Shown: positions 7,683-16,268, numbered from the stretch's first letter. The stretch is DNA of 64,000 nucleotides from Streptomyces caatingaensis (GCF_001187435.1 NZ_LFXA01000009.1:558001-622000); one strand, 5' to 3'. Notes: generated from the letters alone by a model not told the origin. A program made the numbers and translations.

Positions 7683-8840
7683 TCAGAACTTGTTGCGCGG
7701 CGTGATGCCGAGCGACATCCCCGACAGCCCGCGCTGCCGCCCGCCCAGCTTGCCGGCGATGGCGCGCAGCGCGCTGCCCGCGGGGGACTCCGGGTCGGTG
7801 AGGACGACGGGCCTGCCCTCGTCGCCGCCCTCGCGCAGCCGGACGTCGATGGGGATCGAGCCCAGGACGGGGACGGTGGCGCCGGTGGTGCGGGTCAGCC
7901 CGTCGGCCACGAGCTGGCCGCCGCCGGTGCCGAAGACGTCGACCATCTCGCCGCAGTGCGGGCAGGGCAGCCCGGACATGTTCTCCACGACGCCGACGAT
8001 CTTCTGGTGGGTCTGGACGGCGATCGCGCCGGCCCGCTCGGCGACCTCGGCGGCGGCCTGCTGGGGCGTCGTCACCACCAGGATCTCGGCGTTGGGCACC
8101 AACTGGGCGACGGAGATGGCGATGTCGCCGGTGCCCGGCGGCAGGTCGAGGAGGAGGACGTCGAGGTCGCCCCAGTAGACGTCGGCGAGGAACTGCTGGA
8201 GGGCGCGGTGCAGCATCGGGCCGCGCCAGACGACCGGGGCGTTGCCCGGGGTGAACATGCCGATGGAGATGACCTTCACGCCGTTGGCCGACGGCGGCAT
8301 GATCATGTTCTCCACCTGGGTGGGCCGGCCGTCGGCGCCCAGCATGCGCGGGACGGAGTGGCCGTAGATGTCCGCGTCGACGACGCCGACCTTGAGCCCG
8401 TCGGCGGCCATCGCCGCGGCCAGGTTGACCGTGACCGAGGACTTGCCGACGCCGCCCTTGCCGGAGGCCACCGCGTAGACCCGGGTCAGCGAGCCGGGCT
8501 TGGCGAACGGCACCTCGCGCTCGGCCGTCCCGCCGCGCAGGGAGGCGGCCAGTTCGCGGCGCTGCTCGTCGCTCATCACGTCGAGCTCGACCGTCACGTC
8601 CTTCACGCCCGCCACACCGGCGACCGCCTTGCGGACGTTCTCCGTGATCGTCGCCCGCATCGGGCAGCCGGCGACCGTCAGGTAGACCGCCACCGCGACC
8701 GTCCCGTCCGCCGCGACGTCGACGGATTTCACCATGCCGAGCTCGGTGATCGGCCGGTGGATCTCGGGGTCGTCCACCGTCGCGAGCGCGGCGCGCACCG
8801 CCTCTTCGGCGGGGACGGAGCTGGGGGTCTCGGTAGCCAT
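7683..8840 (-). CDS. mrp: Mrp/NBP35-family iron-sulfur carrier ATPase
   Basis: A 385-residue P-loop ATPase that loads or carries Fe-S clusters. The N-terminal 90 residues are a MIP18/DUF59 domain (VDDPEIHRPITELGMV). The deviant Walker A GKGGVGKSS follows, then DADIYGHSVPRML, LLLDLPPGTGD and, near the end, the CPHC pair (LPCPHCGEMVDVFG) that binds the bridging cluster. ATG 8840 begins MATETPSS; the frame stays open 21 codons further upstream but without a ribosome site. It is convergent with the sigma/htrA/tatB unit, as mrp (Rv1229c) is in M. tuberculosis. It probably acts in the cytoplasm as a scaffold for cluster delivery. Confidence 0.93.
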   Translation of the reverse strand: MATETPSSVPAEEAVRAALATVDDPEIHRPITELGMVKSVDVAADGTVAVAVYLTVAGCPMRATITENVRKAVAGVAGVKDVTVELDVMSDEQRRELAASLRGGTAEREVPFAKPGSLTRVYAVASGKGGVGKSSVTVNLAAAMAADGLKVGVVDADIYGHSVPRMLGADGRPTQVENMIMPPSANGVKVISIGMFTPGNAPVVWRGPMLHRALQQFLADVYWGDLDVLLLDLPPGTGDIAISVAQLVPNAEILVVTTPQQAAAEVAERAGAIAVQTHQKIVGVVENMSGLPCPHCGEMVDVFGTGGGQLVADGLTRTTGATVPVLGSIPIDVRLREGGDEGRPVVLTDPESPAGSALRAIAGKLGGRQRGLSGMSLGITPRNKF

Positions 8841-8883
8841 GCCCCGATGGTACGGCGCACCACCGACGGCCGGGGAAGGGCCG

Positions 8884-9510
8884 TCAGCGGTCGCGTTCCT
8901 CACTCTCGGCGGGGAATACCCTGCGCTGTTCGAGCTCCTTGATCAGTTCCTGGAACTCGGAGCGGATCCAGTCGCGGGTCGCGACCTCGCCGAGCCCCAT
9001 GCGCAGCGCGGCCACCTCGCGCGTGAGGTACTCGGTGTCGGCGATGGAGCGTTCGTTCTGCTCGCGGTCCTGTTCGAGGTTGACCCGGTCCCGGTCGTCC
9101 TGCCGGTTCTGGGCGAGCAGGATCAACGGGGCGGCGTAGGACGCCTGGAGGGAGAGCACCAGGGTCAGGAAGATGAACGGGTAGGGGTCGAACCGCACAT
9201 GGGGCGGGGCGGTGGTGTTCCACACCACCCACACCACGATGACGACCGTCATCCAGACGATGAACCGCCCGGTGCCCAGGAAGCGGGCGATCCGCTCCGA
9301 GGTGCGGCCGAACGCCTCCGGGTCGTACTCGGGCAGCCAGCTGCGCCGCTTGAGCTGCGGCTGGTCGAGGCGAACGCGCCGCTCCGGCTGGGCCGCGGCA
9401 GCGGACCGTTCCTTCTGCCGCTCCCGTTCCCGCTGGCGCTCCCGCTCCCGCAGGCGCTCGCGCTGCCGCTCGAGCCGCTCCCGCGGGGTCTCCCGCCCTT
9501 CGGCGTTCAT
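8884..9510 (-). CDS. DUF1003 membrane protein
   Basis: A 208-residue protein. The first 50 residues are a very charged Arg/Glu/Gln helix (ERQRERLREREREQ type), likely a coiled coil or RNA/lipid-contacting tail. Two membrane spans follow, FIVWMTVVIVVWVVWN and FIFLTLVLSLQASYAAPLILLA, the signature pair of DUF1003, and then a long charged cytoplasmic helix (NRQDDRDRVNLEQDREQNERS). Its ATG overlaps the stop of the upstream MgtE/CBS gene (ATGA), so the two are co-translated. The pairing with an MgtE-like protein hints at a role in metal or membrane homeostasis, but the family has no proven activity. Confidence 0.87.
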   Translation of the reverse strand: MNAEGRETPRERLERQRERLRERERQRERERQKERSAAAAQPERRVRLDQPQLKRRSWLPEYDPEAFGRTSERIARFLGTGRFIVWMTVVIVVWVVWNTTAPPHVRFDPYPFIFLTLVLSLQASYAAPLILLAQNRQDDRDRVNLEQDREQNERSIADTEYLTREVAALRMGLGEVATRDWIRSEFQELIKELEQRRVFPAESEERDR

Positions 9511-10805
9511 CGTCCGCCCGCCTCCCCCGGGTCCTCGGGCACGTCCATGCCGAACGCGCCCTGGTGCAGCTCCGTCTCGCGCCAGTCGTCCGGCAGCAGG
9601 TGGTCCAGCACGTCGTCCACGGTGACCGCGCCCAGCAGCGAACCGCCGGAGTCCACCACGGGGGCCGCGACCATGTTGTACGTGGCGAGGTAGCTAGTCA
9701 CGGCGCGCAGCGGGGTGTCGGGGTGCAGCGGGCGCAGCTCGGTGTCGGTGATCGAGGCGACGAGGGTGAACGGCGGGTCGCGCAGCAGCCGTTGGAAGTG
9801 CACCGTGCCCAGGTACTTGCCCGTCGGCGTCTCGTCGGGCGGCCGGCAGACGTAGACCTGCGCGGCGAGCGCGGGGGACAGGTCCCGGTTGCGGACGCGG
9901 GCGAGGGCGTCGGCGACGGTGGCGTCCGGGCGCAGCACGATCGGCTCCGTCGTCATCAGGCCGCCGGCGGTGCGCTCCTCGTAGGCCATGAGCCGGCGTA
10001 CGTCCGCCGCGTCGCCCGGCTGCATCAGCGCCAGCAGCCGCTCGGTGTGCGCCTCGGGGAGCTCGGAGAGCAGGTCGGCGGCGTCGTCCGGGTCCATCGC
10101 CTCCAGGACGTCGGCGGCGCGCTCCTCCTTGAGCTTGCCGAGGATCTCGATCTGGTCGTCCTCCGGCAGCTCCTCCAGGACGTCCGCGAGCCGGTCGTCG
10201 TCGAGGGCGGCGGCCACCTCGGCGCGCCGCTTGGGGGAGAGGTGGTGCAGGACGCTGGCGAGGTCGGCGGGGCGCAGCTGCTCGAAGGTGGCGAGGAGGC
10301 TGGCGGCGCCCTGGCCGTGCTCCTCCAGGGAGAAGCCGGTGACGGCCGACCACTCGACGGTGAGGGTCTCGCCCTTGCGGCGCAGCGCGCCGCCCTTGCC
10401 GCGGCGGACGAAGACCTTGTCGATCTCCCACTCGCGGCGGGCCTGGAGCTGGGTGATCGACACGTCGAGGACGGTGACCTCGTCGCCGGTGGCCACCAGC
10501 CGCACGCGCCGGTCGAGGAGTTCGCCGAGGACGAGGGTCTCGGTGGGCCGCTGCTCGAACCGCCGCATGTTGATCACGCCGGTGGAGATGACCTGGCCGG
10601 ACTCCACGCCCGTCACCCGGGTCATGGGCAGGAAGACGATGCGCCGGCTCGCGACCTCCACCACCAGGCCCAGCACCCGCGGCGGGCGGTTGCCGACGCG
10701 GAGCATCGCGACGACGTCGCGGACCCTGCCGACCCGGTCGCCGTTGGGGTCGAAGACGGCCACGCCGGACAGGTGCGAGACGAACACGCGGGCGCTCGCC
10801 GCCAT
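9507..10805 (-). CDS. PRC-barrel/MgtE-N/CBS domain protein
   Basis: A 432-residue soluble protein. An N-terminal PRC-barrel-like part (HLSGVAVFDPNGDRVGRVRDV) is followed by an MgtE intracellular helical domain (VLEELPEDDQIEILGKL, AADVLEAMDPDDAADLLSELPEA) and a pair of CBS domains ending near VDDVLDHLLPDDW. The MgtE transmembrane channel is absent, so this is a magnesium-sensing or regulatory relative and not a transporter itself. ATG 10805 has GAGGAGG eight bases before it; the upstream open frame is not conserved-looking and lacks this site. It is co-translated with the DUF1003 gene. It could gauge Mg2+ or nucleotides through the CBS pair. Confidence 0.9.
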   Translation of the reverse strand: MAASARVFVSHLSGVAVFDPNGDRVGRVRDVVAMLRVGNRPPRVLGLVVEVASRRIVFLPMTRVTGVESGQVISTGVINMRRFEQRPTETLVLGELLDRRVRLVATGDEVTVLDVSITQLQARREWEIDKVFVRRGKGGALRRKGETLTVEWSAVTGFSLEEHGQGAASLLATFEQLRPADLASVLHHLSPKRRAEVAAALDDDRLADVLEELPEDDQIEILGKLKEERAADVLEAMDPDDAADLLSELPEAHTERLLALMQPGDAADVRRLMAYEERTAGGLMTTEPIVLRPDATVADALARVRNRDLSPALAAQVYVCRPPDETPTGKYLGTVHFQRLLRDPPFTLVASITDTELRPLHPDTPLRAVTSYLATYNMVAAPVVDSGGSLLGAVTVDDVLDHLLPDDWRETELHQGAFGMDVPEDPGEAGGR

Positions 10806-10897
10806 GCCGTGCACCTCCTCAGCCGCCGCCGCCTCCGGCGTTTCCCGGTTCAGGCTAACGTGACCGGCCGCGCGCTGCCGCTCCGCGCCGGTGGCGG

Positions 10898-10923
10898 GGA
10901 ACGGGCGCGAGTACGCTGCCGTA
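10898..10923 (+). promoter_or_regulatory. Weak ECF-like promoter ahead of the lipoprotein gene
   Basis: GGAAC (10898-10902) is followed after 17 bases by CGTA (10920-10923), 27 bases ahead of the lipoprotein GTG. The -35 is good but the -10 deviates from CGTT or CGTC, so this is a tentative call. Confidence 0.25.
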
Positions 10924-10950
10924 TCCAGTGCTGACAGGAGGCAGGAGCAG

Positions 10951-11712
10951 GTGCGAACGCGGAACGCGGCCCTCGTGGGGGCCGCCCTGTGCGCCGTGCT
11001 GTCCCCGGCCCTCGCGGCCTGCGGCGGCGGCGAGGACCCCGACGCGGGGACCAACGGCGTGGGAAAGCTCCGGCCCGCGGTCATCCAGGACCGGGCGCGG
11101 GCGGCGGCGAAGGGCGCCGGCGCGGTGCGGCTGTCGGGGGCCGTGGTCAGCCAGGGGCGGACGTACCGCATCGACGTGCGGCTGAAGAAGGACGGCGGGA
11201 CGGGGCGGGTCGCCTCGGGCGACGTCTCCTTCGAACTGCTCCGGGTCGGCGACGAGCTCTTCGTCAAGGGGGACGCGGCGTTCTGGGGCCGGGGCGGGGC
11301 GGGGGCGTCCGCCGCCCCGGGGCGTCCGAAGCCGGGGACGGCCGCGGCGAAGCTCAACGGCAAGTACGTGAAGGTTCCCTCCGGGGATCCCGCGTACCGG
11401 CAGCTGCGCGGCTTCACCGACAAGGACGTCCTGCTGGACGGGCTCCTCGGGCTGCGCGGCACGCTGTCGCGGGGCGAGCACGGGACGGTCGGGGGGGTGC
11501 GCTCGATCCGGCTCAACGCGGGGGACGCGAAGGGGTCGGGAGGGGTGCTGGACGTCTCCCTCGTCGGGACGCCGTACCCGTTGCGGGTGCAACGGGCGGG
11601 CGGGGCGGGGCAGTTGAACCTGGGCGACTGGGGGAAGGACTTCCCGCTGCGGGTGCCGGGGAAGGGGGAGGTCGTGGACTACGGGTCGCGGATCCCCGCG
11701 GGGGGCCGCTGA
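10951..11712 (+). CDS. Exported lipoprotein (LppX/LprG-like fold possible)
   Basis: A 253-residue secreted lipoprotein. A signal peptide with positive start (VRTRNAAL), hydrophobic core and lipobox LAAC places lipidated Cys at residue 25, followed by a short acidic Gly linker. The mature part has alternating strands (VRLSGAVVSQGRTYRIDVRLKK, DVSFELLRVGDELFVKG) as in antiparallel half-barrels of the LppX/LprG group, but this resemblance is by eye only. GTG 10951 follows GGAGGCAGGAG. Transcribed alone between two leftward genes. No enzyme motif is seen; it may bind lipids or an envelope component. Confidence 0.8.
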   Translation: MRTRNAALVGAALCAVLSPALAACGGGEDPDAGTNGVGKLRPAVIQDRARAAAKGAGAVRLSGAVVSQGRTYRIDVRLKKDGGTGRVASGDVSFELLRVGDELFVKGDAAFWGRGGAGASAAPGRPKPGTAAAKLNGKYVKVPSGDPAYRQLRGFTDKDVLLDGLLGLRGTLSRGEHGTVGGVRSIRLNAGDAKGSGGVLDVSLVGTPYPLRVQRAGGAGQLNLGDWGKDFPLRVPGKGEVVDYGSRIPAGGR

Positions 11713-11718
11713 GGGGGG

Positions 11719-12222
11719 CTACTTCCTCCGGCCGCGGCGGAGCAGGCGCGGCAGGGCCGCCGGCATGGGGCGGCGCGTCGTCGCCGGCGTCGGCAGCGGC
11801 ACGGCCGCGAGCGACGTCGACGGCAGGGGATCCGACGCGCCCGTCGGCTCCAGCCGCAGGACCCGGCACTCACGGGCCCACCGCTCCTCCAGGGAGTCGA
11901 AGCCCACGGCGTTGAGCCGCTTGCCCTTGAGCTCCGCCACCGCCTCCCCCCACGCCTCGCCGCCCGCCGGCAGCTCGGCCACCCGGGCCGTCCACGTGAC
12001 CAGCCGGCCGCCCTTGTCCTTGCTGCGGACGGTGACCTTCGCGACCGCCCCGTCGGCGAGCCCGAGGTCGTCCACCGGCTGCTCCCCGGGGCCGCCGACG
12101 ACGAGGGCCGCCCCGGCGTGCCAGACGTGCCACAGGGCACGGCTCGGCCCCGTCGGGCCCTGCACCCAGAGGAGAGCCGACTTCTTCGCGGCCTCTTCGA
12201 TCAGCGCCAGCGTCTGCGTCAT
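11719..12222 (-). CDS. Conserved hypothetical protein
   Basis: A 167-residue cytoplasmic protein. The first 125 residues look folded, with Trp/His-rich LWHVWHAGAALVVGG, then strands around VAKVTVRSKDKGGRLVTW and KRLNAVGFDSLEERWARECRV. This layout recalls flavin-binding split-barrel proteins but has no clear cofactor motif. The C-terminal 40 residues are Pro/Thr/Arg-rich and probably disordered. TAGAGT stands 7 bases before ATG 12222, the position of a -10 box for a leaderless transcript, which supports this start. It is convergent with the lipoprotein gene only 6 bases away. Function unknown. Confidence 0.7.
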   Translation of the reverse strand: MTQTLALIEEAAKKSALLWVQGPTGPSRALWHVWHAGAALVVGGPGEQPVDDLGLADGAVAKVTVRSKDKGGRLVTWTARVAELPAGGEAWGEAVAELKGKRLNAVGFDSLEERWARECRVLRLEPTGASDPLPSTSLAAVPLPTPATTRRPMPAALPRLLRRGRRK

Positions 12223-12293
12223 GCGCCCCACTCTAGGGGCACGTGTTCCGGTGGTACGCGCCGGTACGTCCGCCCGTGCGCCCATGATCCCGG

Positions 12294-12322
12294 TTACCCA
12301 GAGCCACCTTCGGGCCTAGGCT
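12294..12322 (+). promoter_or_regulatory. Leaderless promoter of the EamA transporter gene
   Basis: TTACCC (12294-12299) and TAGGCT (12317-12322) are 17 bases apart. TAGGCT ends 6 bases before GTG 12329, so transcription would begin at or next to the start codon. No ribosome site is seen, which agrees with a leaderless mRNA. Confidence 0.5.
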
Positions 12323-12328
12323 GAAGCG

Positions 12329-13285
12329 GTGACCGCCGTCCGCAGCCTCTCCGCCCTCCACCGCCTCGACCTGGCCCTGCTCCTGGTCGCCGTCTCCGGC
12401 ATCACCCTGTCCGCCCCGCTGATCGCCTCCGTCACGGCCGCCCCGGCGCTCGCCATCGCCTTCTGGCGGAACGCCATGGCGGTGGGCGCGCTCACCCCGC
12501 TGGTGCTGCTGCGCCACCGGGCGGAGCTGCGGGCCGTCGGCCGCCGGGCCGGGCTGCTCGCGGTCGCGAGCGGGGCGCTGCTCGCCGTGCACTTCGGCGT
12601 GTGGCTGCCGAGCCTGTCGATGACCTCGGTGGCCTCCTCGACGGCGCTGGTGACCACCACCCCGATATGGACGGTGGTCCTGATGCGGCTCGGCGGCCGG
12701 CGCCAGCCGGGCCTGGTCTGGGCAGGCACCGCCCTCGCCTTCCTCGGCGTGGTGATCCTCACCGGCGTGGACCTCTCCGGTTCGCCGCGCGCCCTGGCGG
12801 GGGACGCCCTCGCGCTGGCGGGCGGCGTGGCCGCCGCCGGGTACGTCCTGCTGGGCGCCGAGGTCCGCCGGACGGTGGGCACCGTCGCGTACACCTACGT
12901 CTGCTACACGACCACGACCGTGCTGCTGCTCGTCGCCTGCCTGGTCTCCGGCTCCGCGCTCGCCGGGTACGACGGGGGCACCTGGGGCAAGCTCGTCCTT
13001 CTGACGGCCACCGCGCAGCTGCTCGGCCACTCGCTGATCAACCGGGTCGTCAAGAGCCTGGGCCCCTCCGTGACCTCGACGGCGATCCTGCTGGAGACCC
13101 CGGGCGCCGCGCTGATAGCCGCGCTCTGGCTGGGGCAGACGCCGCCGGTGGCGGCGTACCCCGCGCTGGCGGTGATCCTGGGCGGCCTGGCCCTGGTGAT
13201 CCTGGCCGACCGCCGGCGGGCCGGCCGTCCCGCCGCGGCGGAGCCGGTCGCGGCGGAGCGGGCTAGAGCCAGCCGTTCCGCTTGA
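12329..13285 (+). CDS. EamA/DMT-family membrane transporter
   Basis: A 318-residue drug/metabolite transporter-type permease with about ten membrane spans in two EamA repeats. Examples are LALLLVAVSGITLSAPLIAS, the first-repeat end VASSTALVTTTPIWTVVLM, and the second-repeat end SLGPSVTSTAILLETPGAALIAALWLGQ. The last 25 residues are a short charged Ala/Arg tail. The start GTG is supported by the leaderless promoter just before it. Its 3' end overlaps the convergent corA gene by 23 bases. Substrates of this family (amino acids, metabolites, drugs) cannot be inferred from sequence. Confidence 0.88.
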   Translation: MTAVRSLSALHRLDLALLLVAVSGITLSAPLIASVTAAPALAIAFWRNAMAVGALTPLVLLRHRAELRAVGRRAGLLAVASGALLAVHFGVWLPSLSMTSVASSTALVTTTPIWTVVLMRLGGRRQPGLVWAGTALAFLGVVILTGVDLSGSPRALAGDALALAGGVAAAGYVLLGAEVRRTVGTVAYTYVCYTTTTVLLLVACLVSGSALAGYDGGTWGKLVLLTATAQLLGHSLINRVVKSLGPSVTSTAILLETPGAALIAALWLGQTPPVAAYPALAVILGGLALVILADRRRAGRPAAAEPVAAERARASRSA

Positions 13286-14378
13286 AGCCGCGGTGGATGG
13301 TCACACAGATCACCACGGTGACGACCATGACCGTGGGGTAGCCGTACTTCCACCCCAGCTCCGGCATGTACTTGAAGTTCATGCCGTAGATGCCGGCGAT
13401 CATCGTGGGCACCGCGAAGATCGCCGCCCAGGACGTGATCTTGCGCATGTCCTCGTTCTGCGCGACGGACGCCTGGGCGAGGTTGGCCTGGAGGATCGAG
13501 TTGAGCAGGTCGTCGAAGGCGACCACCTGCTCGTGCACCCGGGCGAGGTGGTCGGCGACGTCCCGGAAGTACTTCTGGATGTCGGGGTCCACGAGCCGCA
13601 TCGGCCGCTCGCTGAGCAGCTGCATCGGCCGCATCAGCGGCGTCACCGCCCGCTTGAACTCCAGCACCTCCCGCTTGAGCTGGTAGATGCGGCCCGCGTC
13701 GCCGCCCCGCCGGGAGCCCTTGTCCGGCGCGGAGAAGACGTCGATCTCCACCTCGTCGATGTCGTCCTGCACCGCGTCGGCCACCGCTATGTAACCGTCC
13801 ACGACCTGGTCGGCGATGGCGTGCAGAACGGCCGAGGGGCCCTTGGCCAGCAGCTGCGGGTCCTCCTGGAGCCGGTGCCGCAGGGCGCGCAACGAGCCCT
13901 GCCCGCCGTGCCGGACGGTGATGATGAAGTCCTCGCCGGTGAAGCACATCACCTCACCGGTCTCCACCACCTCGCTGGTGGCGGTGAGTTCGGCGTGCTC
14001 GACGTAGTGGATGGTCTTGAAGACCGTGAAGAGCGTGTCGTCGTAACGCTCCAACTTGGGCCGCTGGTGGGCGTGGACGGCGTCCTCCACCGCCAGCGGG
14101 TGCAGCCCGAACTCCCGGGCGATGCCGGCGAACTCCTGCTCCGTGGGCTCGTGCAGCCCGATCCAGGCGAACCCGCCCTCGGCGCGCACCCGCCGCATGG
14201 CCTCCGCCGGCCCGCACGGGGTGTTCACCCGCCGCCCCTCGCGGTAGACGGCGCAGTCCACCACCGCGCTGTTGGCGGACGGGTCGCGGCCGGAGTCGCA
14301 CGCGTACGGCTCGTAGGGGCCGCCGCCCTTGCGCAGGGCGGGGCGGACGGCGGCACGCAGGTCACGGATCATCGACAT
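13263..14378 (-). CDS. corA: CorA-family magnesium/cobalt transporter
   Basis: A 371-residue divalent cation channel. A large cytoplasmic domain (for example FAWIGLHEPTEQEFAGIAREFGLHPLAVEDAV and the helical HEQVVAFDDLLNSILQANLAQ stalk) is followed by two C-terminal spans. The first ends in the diagnostic pore motif YGMNF and the second is VMVVTVVICVTIHRGF. Of three nearby ATGs (14390, 14378, 14372) the one at 14378 has GGAG seven bases upstream. The upstream region 14379-14862 is long and shared with a divergent gene. CorA channels admit Mg2+ and sometimes Co2+ or Ni2+ and are gated by cytoplasmic Mg2+. Confidence 0.93.
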   Translation of the reverse strand: MSMIRDLRAAVRPALRKGGGPYEPYACDSGRDPSANSAVVDCAVYREGRRVNTPCGPAEAMRRVRAEGGFAWIGLHEPTEQEFAGIAREFGLHPLAVEDAVHAHQRPKLERYDDTLFTVFKTIHYVEHAELTATSEVVETGEVMCFTGEDFIITVRHGGQGSLRALRHRLQEDPQLLAKGPSAVLHAIADQVVDGYIAVADAVQDDIDEVEIDVFSAPDKGSRRGGDAGRIYQLKREVLEFKRAVTPLMRPMQLLSERPMRLVDPDIQKYFRDVADHLARVHEQVVAFDDLLNSILQANLAQASVAQNEDMRKITSWAAIFAVPTMIAGIYGMNFKYMPELGWKYGYPTVMVVTVVICVTIHRGFKRNGWL

Positions 14379-14862
14379 GGCTGGCTCCATTCACGGGCCG
14401 CCACCGGCCGGGACGCACGGCACCGCGATCCGCGACGGGGACGTGCGGGCGCCTGTCGGCAGGGCCAGGCGGACGGACGTCCCTGCGGCGGACCGCGCTC
14501 CGTGCGGTGCGTGCGGCTGGCGGCAGTTCGCGGAGAACTCGCAGAGGGCATTGCAGGAGGGCGTGTGAGGGCAGCGCTCCCCCGTCAAGTGCCGCGGGCG
14601 CGAAGGGACTTCCGGAGGGCCGGGACCGAGGGCCGGCGGGCGAAAGAGCCGCTTCTAGTTCACGAAGCGCGCGTCCGGAGCGGAGAAACGGGGGAACTGT
14701 CGGTACTGCACGGTCGACTAGGATCCACCGCAGCCCCACCTCCTCCGGCCGGTCCCCGCTGAGGGACGGACGTAACTCCCTGACCAGAGGCCAAGGCTAG
14801 CAGCCGCCCGGGACGTCAAGCCCCCGCTTTGCCTGTTCGATACACGTTCTATGCTCGGGCGC
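14379..14862. other. Long divergent intergenic region (corA / SUFU gene)
   Basis: These 484 bases contain no convincing gene; short open frames here have poor starts and mixed third-position use. The right end holds the promoter of the rightward gene. GGAAC (14693) followed 15 bases later by GTC (14713) resembles an ECF promoter with low confidence. A long 5' untranslated region for corA is possible, since magnesium channels are often controlled there, but I could not recognise an M-box or other known fold. Confidence 0.5.
14829..14855 (+). promoter_or_regulatory. Leaderless promoter of the SUFU-domain gene
   Basis: TTGCCT (14829-14834) and TATGCT (14850-14855) flank a 15-base spacer (16 if TTTGCC is used). 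The -10 ends 7 bases before ATG 14863, which argues for that start over the ATG at 14851, because the latter falls inside the -10 box. Confidence 0.5.
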
Positions 14863-15522
14863 ATGTCGGACGTTCTCGCACTGGTCGAGGCCAGGCTGCA
14901 CACCACCTTCGGGGAGCCGGACGCCCGCGCCGCGGTGACCTTCCTCGGCGCCGACCGGATCGAGGTCCTGCGCTTCACCGGGCCCGCGGACGGCAACGCC
15001 GGGGAGGACGTCGTGCGTTACGTCACTCTCGGCATGTCCGCCCAGCCGATGGCGGATCCCGGCCGCCCGTCGCCCGGCGGGCCCCCCTCGCCGAGCGGCT
15101 TCGCCGCGCCCCTCTCCGTCTCCCTCGCCGACCCCGTGCGGGGCCCGCGCGCCGAACTCGTCCTCACCGTCCGCCCCGGCCGCGCCGACACCGACAAGGT
15201 CCTGCGCCCCCTCGCCGTCCTCGCCGCCTCGCCCCAGGTCGAGGGGCTCGTCGTGGCGCCCGGCGCCTCGCTCGACACCGGTGAACCGCTGTGGCCGGGC
15301 GCCCCCTTCACCTCCGTCCTCGTCGCCGAGCCCGGCGGCCTCGTCGAGGACCTGGAGCTCGACGCCCCCATGGAGCCCGTCCGTTTCCTCCCCTTGCTGC
15401 CCATGACCCCCAACGAGGCGGCGTGGAAACGCGTCCAGGGCGCCGCCGCCCTGCGCGAGCGCTGGCTGAGGCACGGTACGGACCTCCGCGATCCCCTGCG
15501 CGCGGGCGTGCCCCTGGGGTGA
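14863..15522 (+). CDS. Suppressor-of-fused (SUFU) domain protein
   Basis: A 219-residue cytoplasmic protein recognised as the bacterial suppressor-of-fused domain family by its overall pattern: an N-terminal helix MSDVLALVEARL, the strand pair ADRIEVLRFTG and VVRYVTLGMSAQP, the ELVLTVRPG strand, and the late motif VRFLPLLPMTPNEAAWKRVQGAAALRE. In animals SUFU restrains Gli transcription factors; in bacteria it appears in polymorphic-toxin immunity proteins and many lone genes of unknown role. No toxin gene is adjacent, so immunity is not indicated. Start chosen from the leaderless promoter. Confidence 0.82.
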   Translation: MSDVLALVEARLHTTFGEPDARAAVTFLGADRIEVLRFTGPADGNAGEDVVRYVTLGMSAQPMADPGRPSPGGPPSPSGFAAPLSVSLADPVRGPRAELVLTVRPGRADTDKVLRPLAVLAASPQVEGLVVAPGASLDTGEPLWPGAPFTSVLVAEPGGLVEDLELDAPMEPVRFLPLLPMTPNEAAWKRVQGAAALRERWLRHGTDLRDPLRAGVPLG

Positions 15523-15626
15523 CGGCGGACCCGCGGGACAGGGGGTTCGCCGGGCCCCCGGAAGCGGCCCTCCGGACGGGTGATCGTCCTTGACGCGGCG
15601 GCGGCCGCGGAGGACCGTTGGAAGTT

Positions 15627-16268
15627 ATGAGGGGCGAACCCAGTTGCCCGAAGTGCGGTGGCCGGGTGCGAGCGCCCGGTCTCTTCGCCGACTCGTGGCA
15701 GTGCGCCGCGCACGGAACGGTGCACCCTCTCCAGCCCGTGGTCCCGCCGAGCGTCGAGGCGCTCGCCGTCGTCGTGAACCGGTCCCGGGTGCCCGTCTGG
15801 ATGCCCTGGCCGCTGCCGGTCGGCTGGCTGTTCACCGGGGTCGTCTGCGCCGGGGACGACCGCAGCGGGGGCCGCGCCACCGCCGTCGCCTGCTCCGGGC
15901 CCGGCCCGCTGGGCGGCCCGGGAGAGCTGCTGCTGATCGCGGAGGAGCTGGGCGTGGGCCTGGGCGCGCGGTACGCGGGCATCGACGGCCCCGACCCCGG
16001 CCGCCGCATGAGCGTCGACCGCGCCCCGCACGCCAAGGTCCTCGCGGCCGGCCGGCCCACCCCGCTGTGGCACGTGGAGGGGGTGCCGGAGGACCGGGCG
16101 GTCTTCGCGGGCGAGGCCCGGGGCCTGTGGCTGTGGGCCGTCGTCTGGCCCGAGCAGTCGAGCCTGCTGATGTACGACGAGCTGGTCATCACCGATCTCC
16201 GGGACGCGGGCGCCGAGGTGGACCTGGTGCCCTGCGGGGCGCTCTCCCCGCGGATCGTCGCCCCCTGA
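15627..16268 (+). CDS. DUF6758 family protein with zinc-ribbon start
   Basis: A 213-residue conserved Streptomyces protein. It opens with MRGEPSCPKCGGRVRAPG and then WQCAAHGTVHPL, so three Cys and one or two His form a likely zinc ribbon. The remainder (PVWMPWPLPVGWLFTGVVCAGDD and GLWLWAVVWPEQSSLLMYDEL) is Trp-rich and compact without membrane spans. ATG 15627 matches the usual start of relatives; an upstream TTG at 15618 is in frame but unlikely. It lies 104 bases after the SUFU gene and 85 before the PHP phosphoesterase gene, possibly one transcript. No function is known. Confidence 0.82.
   Translation: MRGEPSCPKCGGRVRAPGLFADSWQCAAHGTVHPLQPVVPPSVEALAVVVNRSRVPVWMPWPLPVGWLFTGVVCAGDDRSGGRATAVACSGPGPLGGPGELLLIAEELGVGLGARYAGIDGPDPGRRMSVDRAPHAKVLAAGRPTPLWHVEGVPEDRAVFAGEARGLWLWAVVWPEQSSLLMYDELVITDLRDAGAEVDLVPCGALSPRIVAP

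Noticed and set aside
12233..13030. Leftward open frame opposite the EamA gene
   Set aside because: A shadow in highly charged Gly/Arg/His-rich sequence. The rightward frame encodes clear membrane spans and has a promoter.
14379..14862. Magnesium riboswitch ahead of corA
   Set aside because: The long gap invited the idea, but I could not find the conserved M-box elements or a convincing alternative terminator hairpin. Left as an uncharacterised region.
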